Below are positions 22,363-34,099 of a DNA stretch of 64,000 nt, piece by piece; the stretch's first letter is position 1; each line of letters opens with the position of its first letter. The notes under the pieces are model-generated. The model did no database searches, was not told where the DNA came from, and worked only from the letters and a program-made list of their open reading frames with translations. Origin of the DNA: Ananas comosus. Lineage: Eukaryota > Streptophyta > Magnoliopsida > Poales > Bromeliaceae. The position numbers and the translations under genes were made by a program. The stretch spans positions 12,606,276-12,670,275 of the forward strand of contig NC_033621.1 of the NCBI RefSeq assembly GCF_001540865.1. The letters are read 5' to 3'.

Positions 22363-24371
22363 CCTCGAAAAGCTTATAAGAGTACTAGTAAAATGTGTTA
22401 CAAACAAGCAATACTAAACATGTTTTTCACAATAATGATTAAAGAAGGCCTGGGCGAGAGTGGTGTGGGAAATGAGGCACAACCAAGTGTGCCCCACTCT
22501 TCTTCTCCTCTGTGTTACCACTCTTTTCTTCTTCATTTGGCTTCAAATTTGGTAGAGGTTCCTTTGATGGCTCATCCACATTGGTTGGCTTGTCGAAAAA
22601 CCGAAAGCACGAAAGCTTAAGCCCCATCTCGAACTCTTAGTGCCTGTTTGGCTCTGCTTCTGCTACTGCTTTCAGTACCAAAAGAAACCGTTAGATTTGT
22701 AGTACCTGACTTGGTGGTCGAACAGAAGAGAATTGTTAGTACTTTTTCGAATCGCTCGCTTGTTTTGATATTTCTTTGGCTCATCATCTTATTGCAGGGC
22801 TTATGCTCTTTATATACTGCACTGCAGGTAGTGGATAATATTGGCACGTTTACTTGGTAGCCAAGCATGAGTAAGTTAAGAATAAAAGTTAATTAATTAA
22901 GAATGAATATTCATTGGACTTTGACCAACTACATATGTAGAGGAATAGCAAGGAACCACAAGAACAAGTCCATGAACCTGGTCCACTACATCACTTGTGA
23001 TTTCCGCCAATTACAATGCAACAGCGCTTAGGTCAGAAAATGTGTTTAAAATATACTTTATTTGTTTCCCTATGTAATATTATGACCTGTATATCGTAAT
23101 GAATTGATTACGATATATTTTTTATAATCCTATCTAAAAAACACCAATTTGGTCTTGCGTAATAACATTAGATGAGTCTCGATGCCAAACGGTCCCAAAA
23201 TATTGAAACATTTCTCTCTAATTATTTATTTTTTTTTTTTGAAGAATAATTATTGTTTCATGAAGAATAATTATTGTTTCATACAGTATTAGAGATTAGC
23301 CGTACTTTTTACTATTTCTAATTAAAATTATTAAAGTATAAATTAAATATATATATATATATACATAATACATTCTATATTGTAGGAGCTGCAGAATTTT
23401 TTTTTTCTTTTTGAGTACCAAATTGTTTTAAAAATTGCTGCATGGACCAGGTTCAGGCAATTTAAAGCTCACTTGTTGTATGTAGGGCAAAAAATCAATT
23501 GCTAAAAATTACTGCATGGACCAGGTTCAGGCAATTTAAAGCTCACTTGTTGTATGTTGGGATAAAAATCAATTGCTTCGTTCCTAGGTTTAATTTTTGA
23601 CAGGGGTCTAATTATTAAGATAAAAAGTCCACATAAGAAGTATAAATATAGCAAAATAAATAAATAAATAAAAAGTCAAACTTAAAACAAGGACATAAAT
23701 GGGTTGGGCTAAAACTCACATAAAAAGGGAGGTGACAAAAATTTAATTTGGCCCAGCCCATTTGTGTCTTCTGTTGAGATCAAATTTAATAAATTTAATC
23801 TGTTCGCATGCGTAGTTTCTACATAGACCAAATTTAATAAATTTAATCTGTTCATAATATATGTATTGATTGATAAGATTTTTTTTTCTTTTTTAGTAAA
23901 TGTTGCGGAAATAAAGAAGAGAACATGGAGATCGATGAACCCCCACTACATATGTTCTCAAGCTTTGCTTCACTCATAATTTTAACTAAAATGTGATTAT
24001 CTTCAAGGGTGAAATACACTACTAGTTCCCAAACTTCGAGTCGAGTTTTATTTTGATCCTTCAATTTTAATTTCGACATTCAAAACCCTGAATTTTTATA
24101 AGGTTTTAGTTAATTAGTTCCAAAATTTTTGAAGTGTTTCCATTTTAATTCTTACTTTAGATCAAAAAATTTTGTATATATATATATATATAGTAAGACT
24201 ACTATAGTTTAATGAGTATAGAGTATCTTTTACTCCTTTATGCGCATTAGTTGTTTTCAACGATGGAGCTCCCAAGTTATAATTTTTTAAATTAAAAATT
24301 TATATATAGGGACTGAAGTGAAACTTTTTTAAGAGTTTAGAGACCGCTAACGTCAAAGCTGAAAATTTGAG
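22363..24371. other. AT-rich intergenic DNA
   Basis: No gene seen. It contains a TTTGGCTCTGCTTCTGC-type patch near 22645, a (TA)n at 23350-23362 and 24176-24193, and the two small duplications listed separately at 23437-23575 and about 23779-23850. Confidence 0.5.
23437..23575. repeat. ~71-bp tandem duplication
   Basis: The block GCATGGACCAGGTTCAGGC followed by AATTTAAAGCTCACTTGTTG occurs twice in direct tandem (around 23440 and 23512), with only a few differences near the ends (ATGTAGGGCAAAAAA against ATGTTGGGATAAAAA). Confidence 0.85.
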
Positions 24372-24386
24372 GAACCAAAATTAAAC

Positions 24387-24539
24387 CTTTTTTTTTGAGA
24401 GAAAGGTAGCATTCTATCTGTTTCGTTTATTTTCTAAAAAAATAAACTTAGCTGGAAATATGAATCAACTAAGATTCGAACTTCGGACCTGGGTTACCAA
24501 CCATCAAGTCCATTGCCACTTACGTTAGGGACCCTCGGT
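24387..24539 (-). mobile_element. tRNA-derived SINE, copy 1
   Basis: Read on the minus strand it has the head of a Pol III SINE: an A-box-like GTAAGTGGCAA, a B-box-like AGTTCGAATC (seen as GATTCGAACT on +), then TTGATTCATATTTCCAGC, AAGTTTATTT, AACGAAACAGATAG and an A-rich tail. It is bordered by GAACCAAAATTAAAC (24372-24386) and GAACCAAAATAAAAC (24540-24554), a 15-bp target-site duplication with one mismatch. It resembles the widespread plant Au-type SINEs, from memory. Confidence 0.82.
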
Positions 24540-24554
24540 GAACCAAAATAAAAC

Positions 24555-25687
24555 TTGGGTAAAAGATTGGGAAATAATTAATGGTTCAATTTAAATATGT
24601 TAAAGTGACTTTAAGTGATCTTAGAATTTCTTTTAGAAAATAATATTACTCAAACAGTATGTCTGCAGAAATCACATTTAAGGCAAATAATATAATTTAG
24701 ATCTTACAAATATAGAAAAATTATAAAATTTTCTAGTTATGTCCACTTTTTCTTTCTTTCTCCTTTTCAAATAAAAAGGATCTAAACCATGATTTGGGCT
24801 AGCTAATTACTAGCTTGTTAAACACCTTTTAAGGCAGGACAAATTTAAAGAAACACTTAGGGGGCGTTTGGATTGACGAATTTGTAGATCCAAAATAAGT
24901 AAGTGCAGTGGTGTTTGAGTTTTCCTGAAGTGTGATTATTTTTCTGTTGTTTGTTTTGATGTAACTCGTACAGTCTGAAAGTTAAATTCAATTACTTCTT
25001 CTGTTTGTTTTGATATAATTTGGTGCCGATAAAATTAGTTTTTTTAGTTCCGTTGTTTGTTTTGATGTAAATAAGTAGATCCTGTTATCTCCTAAATATA
25101 GTGATAAATTTATCACTATAAATTATAACCTATTATATAATTAAATTTTTTATTATTATTTAAAAGTAATTCTAATTTATTATAAATAAGATAATTCTAA
25201 TCCATTATAAAGGAAGTAGAGTTTAGGTTTTACTATTTAATAAATTTTTTAGAGGAGGTTGAGTATGGTAGAAGTAGAGTTCGGCACCTTAGAGGAGGAA
25301 GTCGAGAGTAGGTGAAGTGGAGGTCTAACGTAATTTGAATTATATTATATTTTTGACTTACACCAAAGCATATAACGAAAGTGATGGAACTTGAGTTCTA
25401 TCACTCCACTTACACCAAAACAAAAGGACCATTAGTTGAGGTTTTTTGTTAGGGTGATACTTTGAACCTCTAAAAAATATTATCCTTATAAGTCACTGTG
25501 GTTTTAACCATCACAAAAATATTTTTGAAGTGACTTCTTTTACCAAAAGGGTACATCACTTTTTACATGTGTAAAGAGAATCATTAGCTCCAAAGAAACT
25601 ACCAAAAGGAGAAGTTGATGAAATTATGAACTCTCTTGGTCAAACATAAACAATGAGAATCTCCACAGCACCCCCACTAGTCTTTAA

Positions 25688-25747
<60 letters not shown>

Positions 25748-25787
25748 TGATGAAATTATGAACTCTTACTTTTGGTCAATCATAAAC

Positions 25788-25842
<55 letters not shown>

Positions 25843-25877
25843 TTACCCTAACAATCATAGGCAAACTAGTCCTTCAC

Positions 25878-25924
<47 letters not shown>

Positions 25925-26327
25925 TATTACACTAAGAATCATGGGCCAAGCATGCCAATGCATGCTACTTCATAATTCCTCTCCTTTTGGTCACCACTAA
26001 ACTTTGTTGGATTGGATTATTGGACAAAGTGCATGGTGCAATTTTCATTTGATCCCCTATATATAAGCCCTTTCAAATTTGAATCATATGAACCCTCCCC
26101 ACCTCAAAAGTTCTCAATTATCCAACATTGAGGGCCCTAGCTAGTTGATCTTTAGGATGGAACAACAAATACATGCTTGATTTGAGCTTCAATCAAGGCC
26201 AATAATATCGGCATCGACGGTTTCGATTTGATCATCATTAATAGGCCCCAAAATCTCTCCTTGGATGCTCCTAGCAATTTCTTTTTCCTTGTTACATATT
26301 ATGATGGGGACCTCATATGAGTAAATA
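24555..26327. other. Intergenic region downstream of PIN, incl. foldback-like stretch
   Basis: A 24858-25435 stretch starts with GGGGGCGTTTGGATTG and ends with ACCAAAACAAAAGGACC, suggestive of an imperfect-ended hAT-like foldback. The GA microsatellites at 25694-25921 are listed separately. The final part should include the 3' UTR of the PIN gene. No coding gene is seen. Confidence 0.4.
25694..25921. repeat. Three consecutive GA microsatellites in a duplicated context
   Basis: Blocks of pure (GA)n lie at about 25694-25740, 25791-25843 and 25883-25921. The spacers repeat: TTGATGAAATTATGAACTC occurs before block 1 (near 25614) and between blocks 1 and 2 (near 25747), and related ...CTAA(C/G)AATCAT(A/G)GGC sequences follow blocks 2 and 3. 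The stretch therefore grew by segmental duplication as well as slippage. A frame reading through it is only Arg-Glu repeats and is not a gene. Confidence 0.9.
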
Positions 26328-29300
26328 TCATAGGCCTAATAGTATGTAGTAGACAAGGGTTATGGGCAAGGACACAAGCATGCCAAAGATAACCCTGCAA
26401 AAAGTACAATAAGAGAGTCAAAGAGTAGAAAATAGCTAGAAATATTACACAAGATTAAAAAAAAAAAAAAAGTTGTAGTTGTGTTGTTTGGTTGTATTAT
26501 TTGAACAAGCTCACAAAATTTGTGATGGGTCCATTTTCATGAAAAGAAACAAATTAAGTACTGAACACAATAGCTTTTGGTCCATCTCAGTTTGTTTCTT
26601 TGTTTGCAAGTGTTTTCTTCTTTTTCTTTTTAAGAGCGTTTCTATATTAGAAAATATATTTATAAGAACGCTACATAATTAGAGCAATCTTAGGGCAGTC
26701 GAGGTATGAGTCGTCAGATAAACGATCAGCCTTGTTTTAAATTTCATCAGGAGTGTTGTTTGAAAACTCATACTCTCGTTCTATTATAGGGATTTGTCCC
26801 GCAGTTTCTGCAAAGTAATCGATTTCTCTAAAAGCCGATATTACAAAATAATAAATTCAATATTTATACTCTCTTTCTATCCGGGTGTCTGTTTGTATAA
26901 TTTCATTTATCCGAGTATGCTTGTGTCGAACGATTATAAAGTAAATTGTGAGATTTATACATATTAAGCTTCCAATTTATGATGATATATATGCAGGAAA
27001 TCACTCTGTAGTTTACAGTAAAATTTTTTTTAAAAAAAAAAGATAAAGAAAAAACAATCTTATTCTTAATGAAATCATATATACCCAGCGCTAAGAATAT
27101 CAGGATGTAGCCCATACTCTCTTGCAAACACAAATGGAACAATCCCTTGTGGAAGAGCAGCCTACAAAAATTAATTTCAACAATAAATGCATGTCACCTT
27201 TAATTTCATTTTCCAAACTAAAAAACTTAATTATAAGAAAATAAACTCAATCAAAAACATATAACTAACCTGGACAATTGCAGTGTGGAGTTTAACCCCT
27301 TTTAATCCCACAGCTAATGATGCAGCACACATTATTATCGGCCCGCAAATAAACCGAATAAACATGCTTATTATCGCCATTTTTGCGCCGCACGCAATGA
27401 TCCTTTGTTGAAGAGCCATGAATAAACCTGGATGTAGATCAAAATGGTTTTAGTGTATCTAATCAAGTTTTTTTTTTCTTTTTTTTAACATATGATATTA
27501 GGGTATTTTGAAATAGTAAACATAATTAATGTGCACAATATGTATACATGCACTTAATTACCTAAACTAAACATGGCCATTCCAAGTCCTGCATCTGAGA
27601 TGATAGTAATTGAGTTTTTGATTATATCTGGCATGGTTAACTCCCACCTACAAAATTTGGAACAAGTTCATTATTTAGCAACTAACAAAATATATAGCTT
27701 TTATTTTTAATATTACATGAATCAAAAGATTATAGAAATAAATATGACGCATGTATATAACTATTGGAGGTACGAGTGAAAACTTAATCTCTTAGAGAAC
27801 GGTCTTTCAATAATCTATATTCGAAACTTTGCTTCTGAATTTGAGACTTTTTGATTGATTAGACGTGTTGATTAATATATATCATGCGAACTAACCTGAA
27901 TGAGATTAGGGACCAAAGTAGGCCAAGTATGCTCGAATACGTATTAGGGTTTCGAGAGAGTTTGCGTCCGACTACGACGAGTATGAGCCTTAACATGACA
28001 AGCGGATGCGGCATCGCCTGATCATTCGCTTCTTCGTCCATCTCATACGCATCTACGAACTTCGTAGTGCTTCTGAAGCTGAGCTCTTTCTCCTCTATAA
28101 AACGAAATCAAAGAAAACTAATTGATTTGTATTGAAAAGCAAAATATGTACCTTGTGATGCAGTAATATATATAGAACTTTAGTTTCTGTTTCGATCAAA
28201 TTATTCGTAACATAAAAATTGAATTACCTACATAGATGATGTGATATTAATGCTATAATAGATCTTCTTCAATCACATCATCTTTAAAAAATGACATGAT
28301 AATTTATCCTGGCGCTTCAACAAAATTTGACATGATAATTTAATTCAAACAAAAAGTAAACCTTAACCAAAAAAAACGAAAAAAAAAACAAAAACAAAAA
28401 CAAAAATTTCTTAGAGACCAAAAAACTAGCAAATGGGCAAATCCGACCAAGGAACACTAGAAAACAAAACAAAAACTGTGAAACGAGTTCTTTTCATTTT
28501 AGCTCCATCAATTACTACAAATCCCACAACAATTAAATAAAATAAAACAAGGGAAACAAACAAAATAAAACATGGGTACAACGTACCAATGGTCTCTGTA
28601 GTTGTACTATTCTAATATTATAAATTGGTACTATTTTAGCTCGTAAACTTTATTATAATATTATATTCTAGTCCCTAGCTAATACTAAGGAAAAAAAATT
28701 AAATTTTTAGTGTCATTTCTTTAAGAAAAATTAATTTTGCATGAGATTAGTGACAAAAATATGATAACATGTAAAAACTTAAAAATAAAATTATTTTTTT
28801 CGCAATATAAAAATAGTACAAATACTATTCATATCTGTACTTTAATGTTAAGAAATTATTTTAGCAAACTATTTGTTAAATATAATGCACGAATCTTAAA
28901 ATAGTGATGAGCGTACCACTCACTTCTCTGCCGCGCACTTTCTCAGCACCACCACTAGCCGGCGCTGCTGGCGATCTTACCTCCACGTCGGTGAAGCTCG
29001 ACGCCCGCGGCGTCGGCTGCAGTGAGTATGCGTCGGACGATGACGACGCGCACGACGCCCGCGCGAAGATCGTGATCTCCCCCAATGTGAACGTGTGCCG
29101 GTTAGGTGTGCTCGACGAGTATATCTCGGCGCCCGACATGCTCGACATGCGCGGCGTCGGCGTCGATACGGCCGACGAGCCCGGGGCCGAGGAGGCGGCC
29201 GACCGGCGGATCCGAATCCGGACCATGCCGTCTGCGTCGGCCTCCGACGTCTCGGCGTAGAGAGGGTCACGCCCGTCGAGGGAGATGACGTCGCCGTCGA

Positions 29301-29410
29301 CGTCGATTTTCGCGATGGCCGACGCGGCGGCGCCCGGGAACCGCTCCCGGATCAGCAGCGCCGCCGCACGGTACTCAAAGAGAAAGAGGAGTAGAGTGTA
29401 CCTAAAATTA

Positions 29411-29446
<36 letters not shown>

Positions 29447-30264
29447 TCAGTATTTTAAAATTTACAGACTAAATTTCGACGGTAGAAAAAGATTGTGTCT
29501 AAAAATATATATATAAAAATACTGTTTAATTTCTAATTAATATTTCACCTTAACCTTTAATTTTAAATTTATAATATAAAAAATACTAAGTTTTATTCTA
29601 AAAAATACAAAGTTTCAACAGATACAATATAATACAATATCTGCATTATTAATACGAATCTCGTAATTAATCGTTGACGCTAAATGTGGAAGAGATAAAC
29701 ACGTGTAATGCTTACGGATCTCAATTGTGACTCGACCTATTATACATAGTATTTTTACTTAAAAGAAGCATTACAAAAATTTATACTAGAAGAGATGGTT
29801 ATATACCAAACAATGCACTGGAGAACGACGAGCTGCACCATGAGAGGCTGGGTGAAGTCCCCATACATGGCTCTGAGGAGGGGGATCCCCATCACCAGCG
29901 TATTCGGCAGCGTCGCGACGGAGAACACGGTGATGGGCCAGTCGAGCCGCTGCGCCCCGCGGCGCTGGCGGGGGGAGAAGAAGGCGGACGCCAACGAGAC
30001 GGCGGTGACGAGAGCGAGCGCGAGGAGCTTGGCGAGGGTGTCGGCGAGGAGGAAGCGCAGGTCCATGCGGTAGGGGTCGTTGTGGGCGATGAAGTGGAAG
30101 GAGAGGACGGGGACGGCGAACGCCGCGACGAAGCGGTTGATGCCCGAGCACTGCACCGGGGTGAAGGTGCGCCACCACCGCACCGCGGCGTAGGCGAGGA
30201 GCATGGCCGTGTACAGCGGCGCCGTGGCGCACAGCACCGTGTACAAGTCCCCTAGAGTGATCAT
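26328..30264 (-). CDS. PIN-family auxin efflux carrier with shortened loop
   Basis: Membrane exporter of the auxin indole-3-acetic acid. Seven exons (minus order): 29807-30264, 28924-29401, 27896-28092, 27562-27647, 27270-27427, 27085-27161, 26328-26394. They close in phase to 506 aa. Exon 1 holds the N-terminal membrane bundle ([31 protein letters not shown]). Exon 2 begins [11 protein letters not shown] and holds nearly all of the cytosolic loop. Exons 3-7 hold the C-terminal bundle ([48 protein letters not shown]) and the typical LLGL end. The loop is about 180 residues, clearly shorter than the ~300 of PIN1-type carriers but longer than in PIN5/PIN8. It keeps two TPRxSS motifs (TPRMSS, TPRASS), the class phosphorylated by PID/WAG kinases. 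A monocot PIN9-like subgroup is my guess. A TATA-like CTATATATAC lies just upstream on the minus strand (~30313-30325). Confidence 0.93.
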
Positions 30265-30345
30265 GTTCTCGTGTGCTGTACACGTAATAGTGTGTGTTAA
30301 GGGCCGAGCGGGTTGTATATATAGGGAATATATATAATATATAGT

Positions 30346-30592
30346 GTAGAGCTACTATACTATTGAAAGTATAGATAATATGATACTTTCAACTTTTTAA
30401 CTATTGGATCAAAAATTATGCAGTTAAATGATTACGGTACCCCCAGGGTTGAGTAGTAACCCTAGGGTTGAGTGGTCCTCACAGGTTAATTGTATTAATC
30501 CAAATATTAGAAATGATTAAAGGGGTTGATCTAAAGGCCAAAAAATCGGAAGTACCAGATCCTCTATGCTTCCGATAGCATAGTAGCTATAC

Positions 30593-30595
<3 letters not shown>
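30346..30595. mobile_element. Palindromic MITE A (CCCTAGGG-core type)
   Basis: Left end AGAGCTACTATACTATTG and right end ATAGCATAGTAGCTATACTC are inverted relatives. The core has CCCTAGGGTTGAGTGGTCCTC. A TA microsatellite begins immediately to the right. It lies about 80 bp upstream of the PIN start codon, next to that gene's TATA-like box. Confidence 0.75.
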
Positions 30596-30650
<55 letters not shown>

Positions 30651-30651
<1 letters not shown>

Positions 30652-30900
30652 ATTAGGCTGGAATACTATTAATAGTAAAACGCTCTTTTTGCTATCAAGT
30701 TTTTAACCCTTGGATGAAAAATTGTAGAGTCAGGATGATATTAGTTGGTTAGAGTTGAGTGGTCCCCTAGGGTTGAGTGGTCCTCACTGGGTTATAATAT
30801 TTAATCCAATGGATAGAAATAATAAAAAGAGTTGATCCAAAGGCTAAAAAACTGGTAGCAATATCTGGAAATTTTGCTACTAATAGTAGCCCAGTCCAAC
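30651..30900. mobile_element. Palindromic MITE B (CCCTAGGG-core type)
   Basis: Left end GGCTGGAATACTATTAATAG and right end CTACTAATAGTAGCCCAGTC are inverted relatives. The core GTCCCCTAGGGTTGAGTGG is shared with element A. TA microsatellites flank it on both sides (30599-30646 and 30901-30926). Confidence 0.78.
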
Positions 30901-30931
<31 letters not shown>

Positions 30932-30932
30932 A

Positions 30933-31157
30933 TAGTCCGGCTATGGTGCTTGTAAAAGTATCAAGCACTTGGTGCTTGTAAATTTTTACCGTTAGATCTC
31001 TGCCTTTGATTATTTTTACCCGTTAGATTATACTATTCAACCAACCACCTACTCAACCCTAGGGGCCACATCATCCTAACCGCACATCCTTTAATTCAAG
31101 GGCTAAAATTTACAATACGAATGACTTGATACTTTTAAAAGCATAGGAACTCAATTA
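30933..31157. mobile_element. Palindromic MITE C (CCCTAGGG-core type, opposite orientation)
   Basis: Starts AGTCCGGCTATGGTGCTTG and carries TTTTTACCCGTTAGATTATA, CAACCACCTACTCAACCC and TAGGGGCCACATCATCC. The interior is the reverse complement of the type seen in B and nearly the same as 62959-63190. TA-rich DNA flanks both ends. Confidence 0.75.
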
Positions 31158-31224
31158 TATATTATATATATATATAATATATATATATAAGAGAGAGAGA
31201 GAGAAGAGAGAGAGAGAAGAGAGA

Positions 31225-31755
31225 GACTAGGCTACTATACTATCGGTAGACGGAGCGTTCCGTGCTACCAAGTTGTCTTCGATGATGCAGCTTCCAAATC
31301 GACGATCAGCTCCGTTAGACTTATCTACACTATTAAAAGTATTTAGAAACTAAATTTCATAATTTTTCGATACCATTTACCTATCAAACAAGTAGTTCTA
31401 CAATTGAACGGCTAAAATAAAAATCTCATAAAAATGATGATAAAAGATTAAATTCAAGATCAGATATACTGATCTACTCTAAATAGTTAAAAGAATTTTT
31501 AATAAAATTTTCATCGATTTGGATTGTTTTACACCGTTAAACTCACAAACACCACATCGGCCATTAAAATTGTCAATTTTGAAATCTTTTGATCACTAGT
31601 TAAATAAAGTCGAAAAAATCTGAAATTTAGTTTTCAAATACTTTCAATAGTGTAGATCAAGTCTAACGGAGCCGATCGTCGATTTGGAAGCCGCATCATC
31701 GAAAACAACTTGGTAGCACGGAGCGTTCCGTGCTACCGATAGTATAGTAGCCGGA

Positions 31756-31758
<3 letters not shown>
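31225..31758. mobile_element. Palindromic MITE D with ~150-bp inverted termini
   Basis: The left arm (GGCTACTATACTATCGGTAG, then CGGAGCGTTCCGTGCTACC, AAGTTGTCTTCGATGATG, CTTCCAAATCGACGATCAG, CTCCGTTAGACTT) is repeated inverted at the right end, finishing ATAGTATAGTAGCCGGACTC. I can follow the arms for roughly 150 bp with few differences. The arm itself contains the palindrome CGGAGCGTTCCG. A GA tract lies to the left and a TA microsatellite to the right. No coding capacity. Confidence 0.88.
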
Positions 31759-31792
<34 letters not shown>

Positions 31793-31795
<3 letters not shown>

Positions 31796-32346
31796 GAGTA
31801 GGCTACTAAATTTTTATGAATATAGAACCCTTCGTATTCGTAAGTTATTTTTAATGATGAAGTTTTCGAATCGATAATTTACACCGTCAAATAAGATCTA
31901 GAGTATTTAAAACTTCTAGACAATAAATTTTGTAAATTTTCGAATTTATAATAGTTTCCATTAAGCAGGCATAAAATGAATGGTTAAAATCGAACGATGC
32001 CTTAAAATGGATGACCGGATACTTTAATTTATGATCGGAGTTATTAATCTTTATCTAGATAGTGAATAGAATTTTCTATCAAAAATTCAACCGATTTTGA
32101 TTTTTTTACACCGTTAAACTAGCAAATTAATATTCTATACCGATCGTTAAAAATGATCAATTTTAAGATCTTTTGATCGTAAGGTAAATGATATCAAAAA
32201 AATTATGAAATTTAATTTCTACAAGTTTTAAATGCTCTAGATAATATTTAATAGTATGGATCATCGATTTGGAAGCTCTCTATCACCGAAAATAACTTAT
32301 GAATTCGAAAGTGATTGTACTCATAAAAGTATAATAGCCGGACTTT
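31793..32346. mobile_element. Palindromic MITE E, related to F
   Basis: Starts TCTGAGTAGGCTACTAAAT and ends AGTATAATAGCCGGACTT. Its interior (AAAATGAATGGT, GGAGTTATTAATCTTTATC, TAGATAGTGAATA, ACACCGTTAAACTAGCAA) is shared with element F at 39153. The arms are more diverged than those of D, so it is probably older. Confidence 0.82.
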
Positions 32347-32590
32347 ATATATCTACTTGAACAAGGAGGAGTTCAATGCAAAGAGTTTAAGATTTGGACA
32401 AAAAATGATTCATACGGTTCATCAAATTGTCTTAACGAGATCTCGTTGAGAAGCTCTTAAATAAAATTCTAAAAATGTACTTTAGACATAGAAATTATTG
32501 TGTGGACCGAGTGCACCGCGCCGCCCACTAGAAAAAAATTAATTTTGTGACAGATATTCCACATATGCAAATTAATAATAACTTCCAACT
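32347..32590. other. Spacer between MITE E and the foldback fragment
   Basis: Short AT-rich spacer without gene or recognised repeat. Confidence 0.4.
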
Positions 32591-32591
32591 G

Positions 32592-32835
32592 GACATTTCA
32601 ATATTCCACATATACAAAAAATTTTATGTACTTCACCGAGATTTTTTGAATATTCACTTTAGTTTCTTTTAATTTTAACTTTGTCACTGATTTAACGAAA
32701 AAAATTAATAGAATTGATAATAAAAAGATAAAAATAAAACCGCAGGATACTAAATTAGTACACTTTAAATCATATGGTACTAAAATGAGAAAGTATAAAA
32801 TCACATGGATGGTATTTGAAGTTTTTCTAAAAAAA
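32592..32835 (-). mobile_element. Partial copy of the CTGTGGTTT foldback family
   Basis: Read on the minus strand it follows the left two thirds of the element at 33687: ACTTCAAATACCATCC, TTTTAGTACCATATGATTTA, TTAAATCAGTGACAAAG, AAGTGAATATTC. It lies about 1 kb from that copy in inverted orientation, so the two could pair in a transcript. Confidence 0.7.
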
Positions 32836-33686
32836 TAAAAAATCCAAACTGGTCTCTTTCAACCTAATGTAAAATTTTCATACCAAATAAGTTATTGATT
32901 TTTTATAATTTATTGCTGCATACATTTTTTTGAATTTTTCCAAACATAAAAGTGAATGTGTTCGAAGAACGCAATTGGTGTATTTGTTTCGCTGAAATCG
33001 AAGAGGGGTAAAAAAATTTTCAGTCGTAAATATCCACTTTCATTATTTGGTGTACTGTAACTTTATCTTCGGTCGAAACTCAAACTCTTGAAAATACTGT
33101 AATCTACTTAGGCCCATCCAAAGCCTAAGTTAATTACACAAATAATAATAATAATAATAATAATATATAATATATTAACTTATCTCTTATATCTACATAT
33201 TTTATGTCATTCACTGTCGGCAAAAACAAATAGCAAAACTGGAGCAACTTCAGTTACACAGATATGCAAACAAATTAACAACAGAAAAAAAAAAAAAAAT
33301 CTTTATCTAAACTCTCATTTAGCTGAAAATTTGTTTTAATATGAACTTCAATATTCTCTATGAAACAAATAGGTCCAATATTTATATAAAAATATAGAAA
33401 CATCATTCTAGATCTTTTATCTTAAGTTATTAGAGAAAATGACTATTTTTTATTATTTAATATAATATCGAAATAAGAGATTCTCAATTTGAATTTCATG
33501 ACTGTTTTGCATTATTTACCAAAGAAACAAAGTACTCTACCCAAGGAGAGAGCCTACTATGTCACACTTATATCACATCATTAAGTAACAAGCCAATTAA
33601 ATTTCTATATTTGAAAGAAAAAAGTATAATAAAATTAATTTTCTATTAACTATGATGGGACATATAAATCCAAAGAAAATAATTAA

Positions 33687-34050
33687 AAAAACTTCAAATA
33701 GCACCCCTGTGGTTTCGCAGTTTTTTATTTTAGTACCATATGATTTAAAGTATATTAATTTAGCATCTTGTGGTTTTATTTTTTTCTCTTTTTATTATTT
33801 TCTTTATTAATTTTTTTTATTAAATCAGTAACAAAGTTAAAATTAAAAGTTACTGAAGTGAATATTTGATAAACATAGGTGGTGGGTATCTGAAGTTTTT
33901 TGTATATAATTTAACGAAATATTAACGGACGAACTGACGAAAAGAGAAAAATAAAATCACAGAATACTAAATTGATATAGTTTAAACCATAAGATATTAA
34001 AGTGAAAAAAATGTAAAACTATATGAATAGCATTTGAAGTTTATTCAAAA
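33687..34050. mobile_element. CTGTGGTTT foldback element
   Basis: Left end AAAAAACTTCAAATAGCACC followed by CCTGTGGTTTCGCAG. The right end is the inverted relative (CATTTGAAGTTTATTC). Inner arms contain TTTTAGTACCATATGATTTA and its inverted mate. About 364 bp, with no coding capacity. Confidence 0.78.
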
Positions 34051-34099
34051 TAATTTTATTATTTGGAATCGCCACGTCAGCAATATTTTCGTGCATCTT

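Noticed and set aside
25653..26000. 115-codon Arg-Glu-rich frame
   Set aside because: Pure translation of GA microsatellites.
28904..29394. Long open frames on the + strand
   Set aside because: They are antisense shadows of GC-rich PIN exon 2, which has conserved protein sequence on the minus strand.
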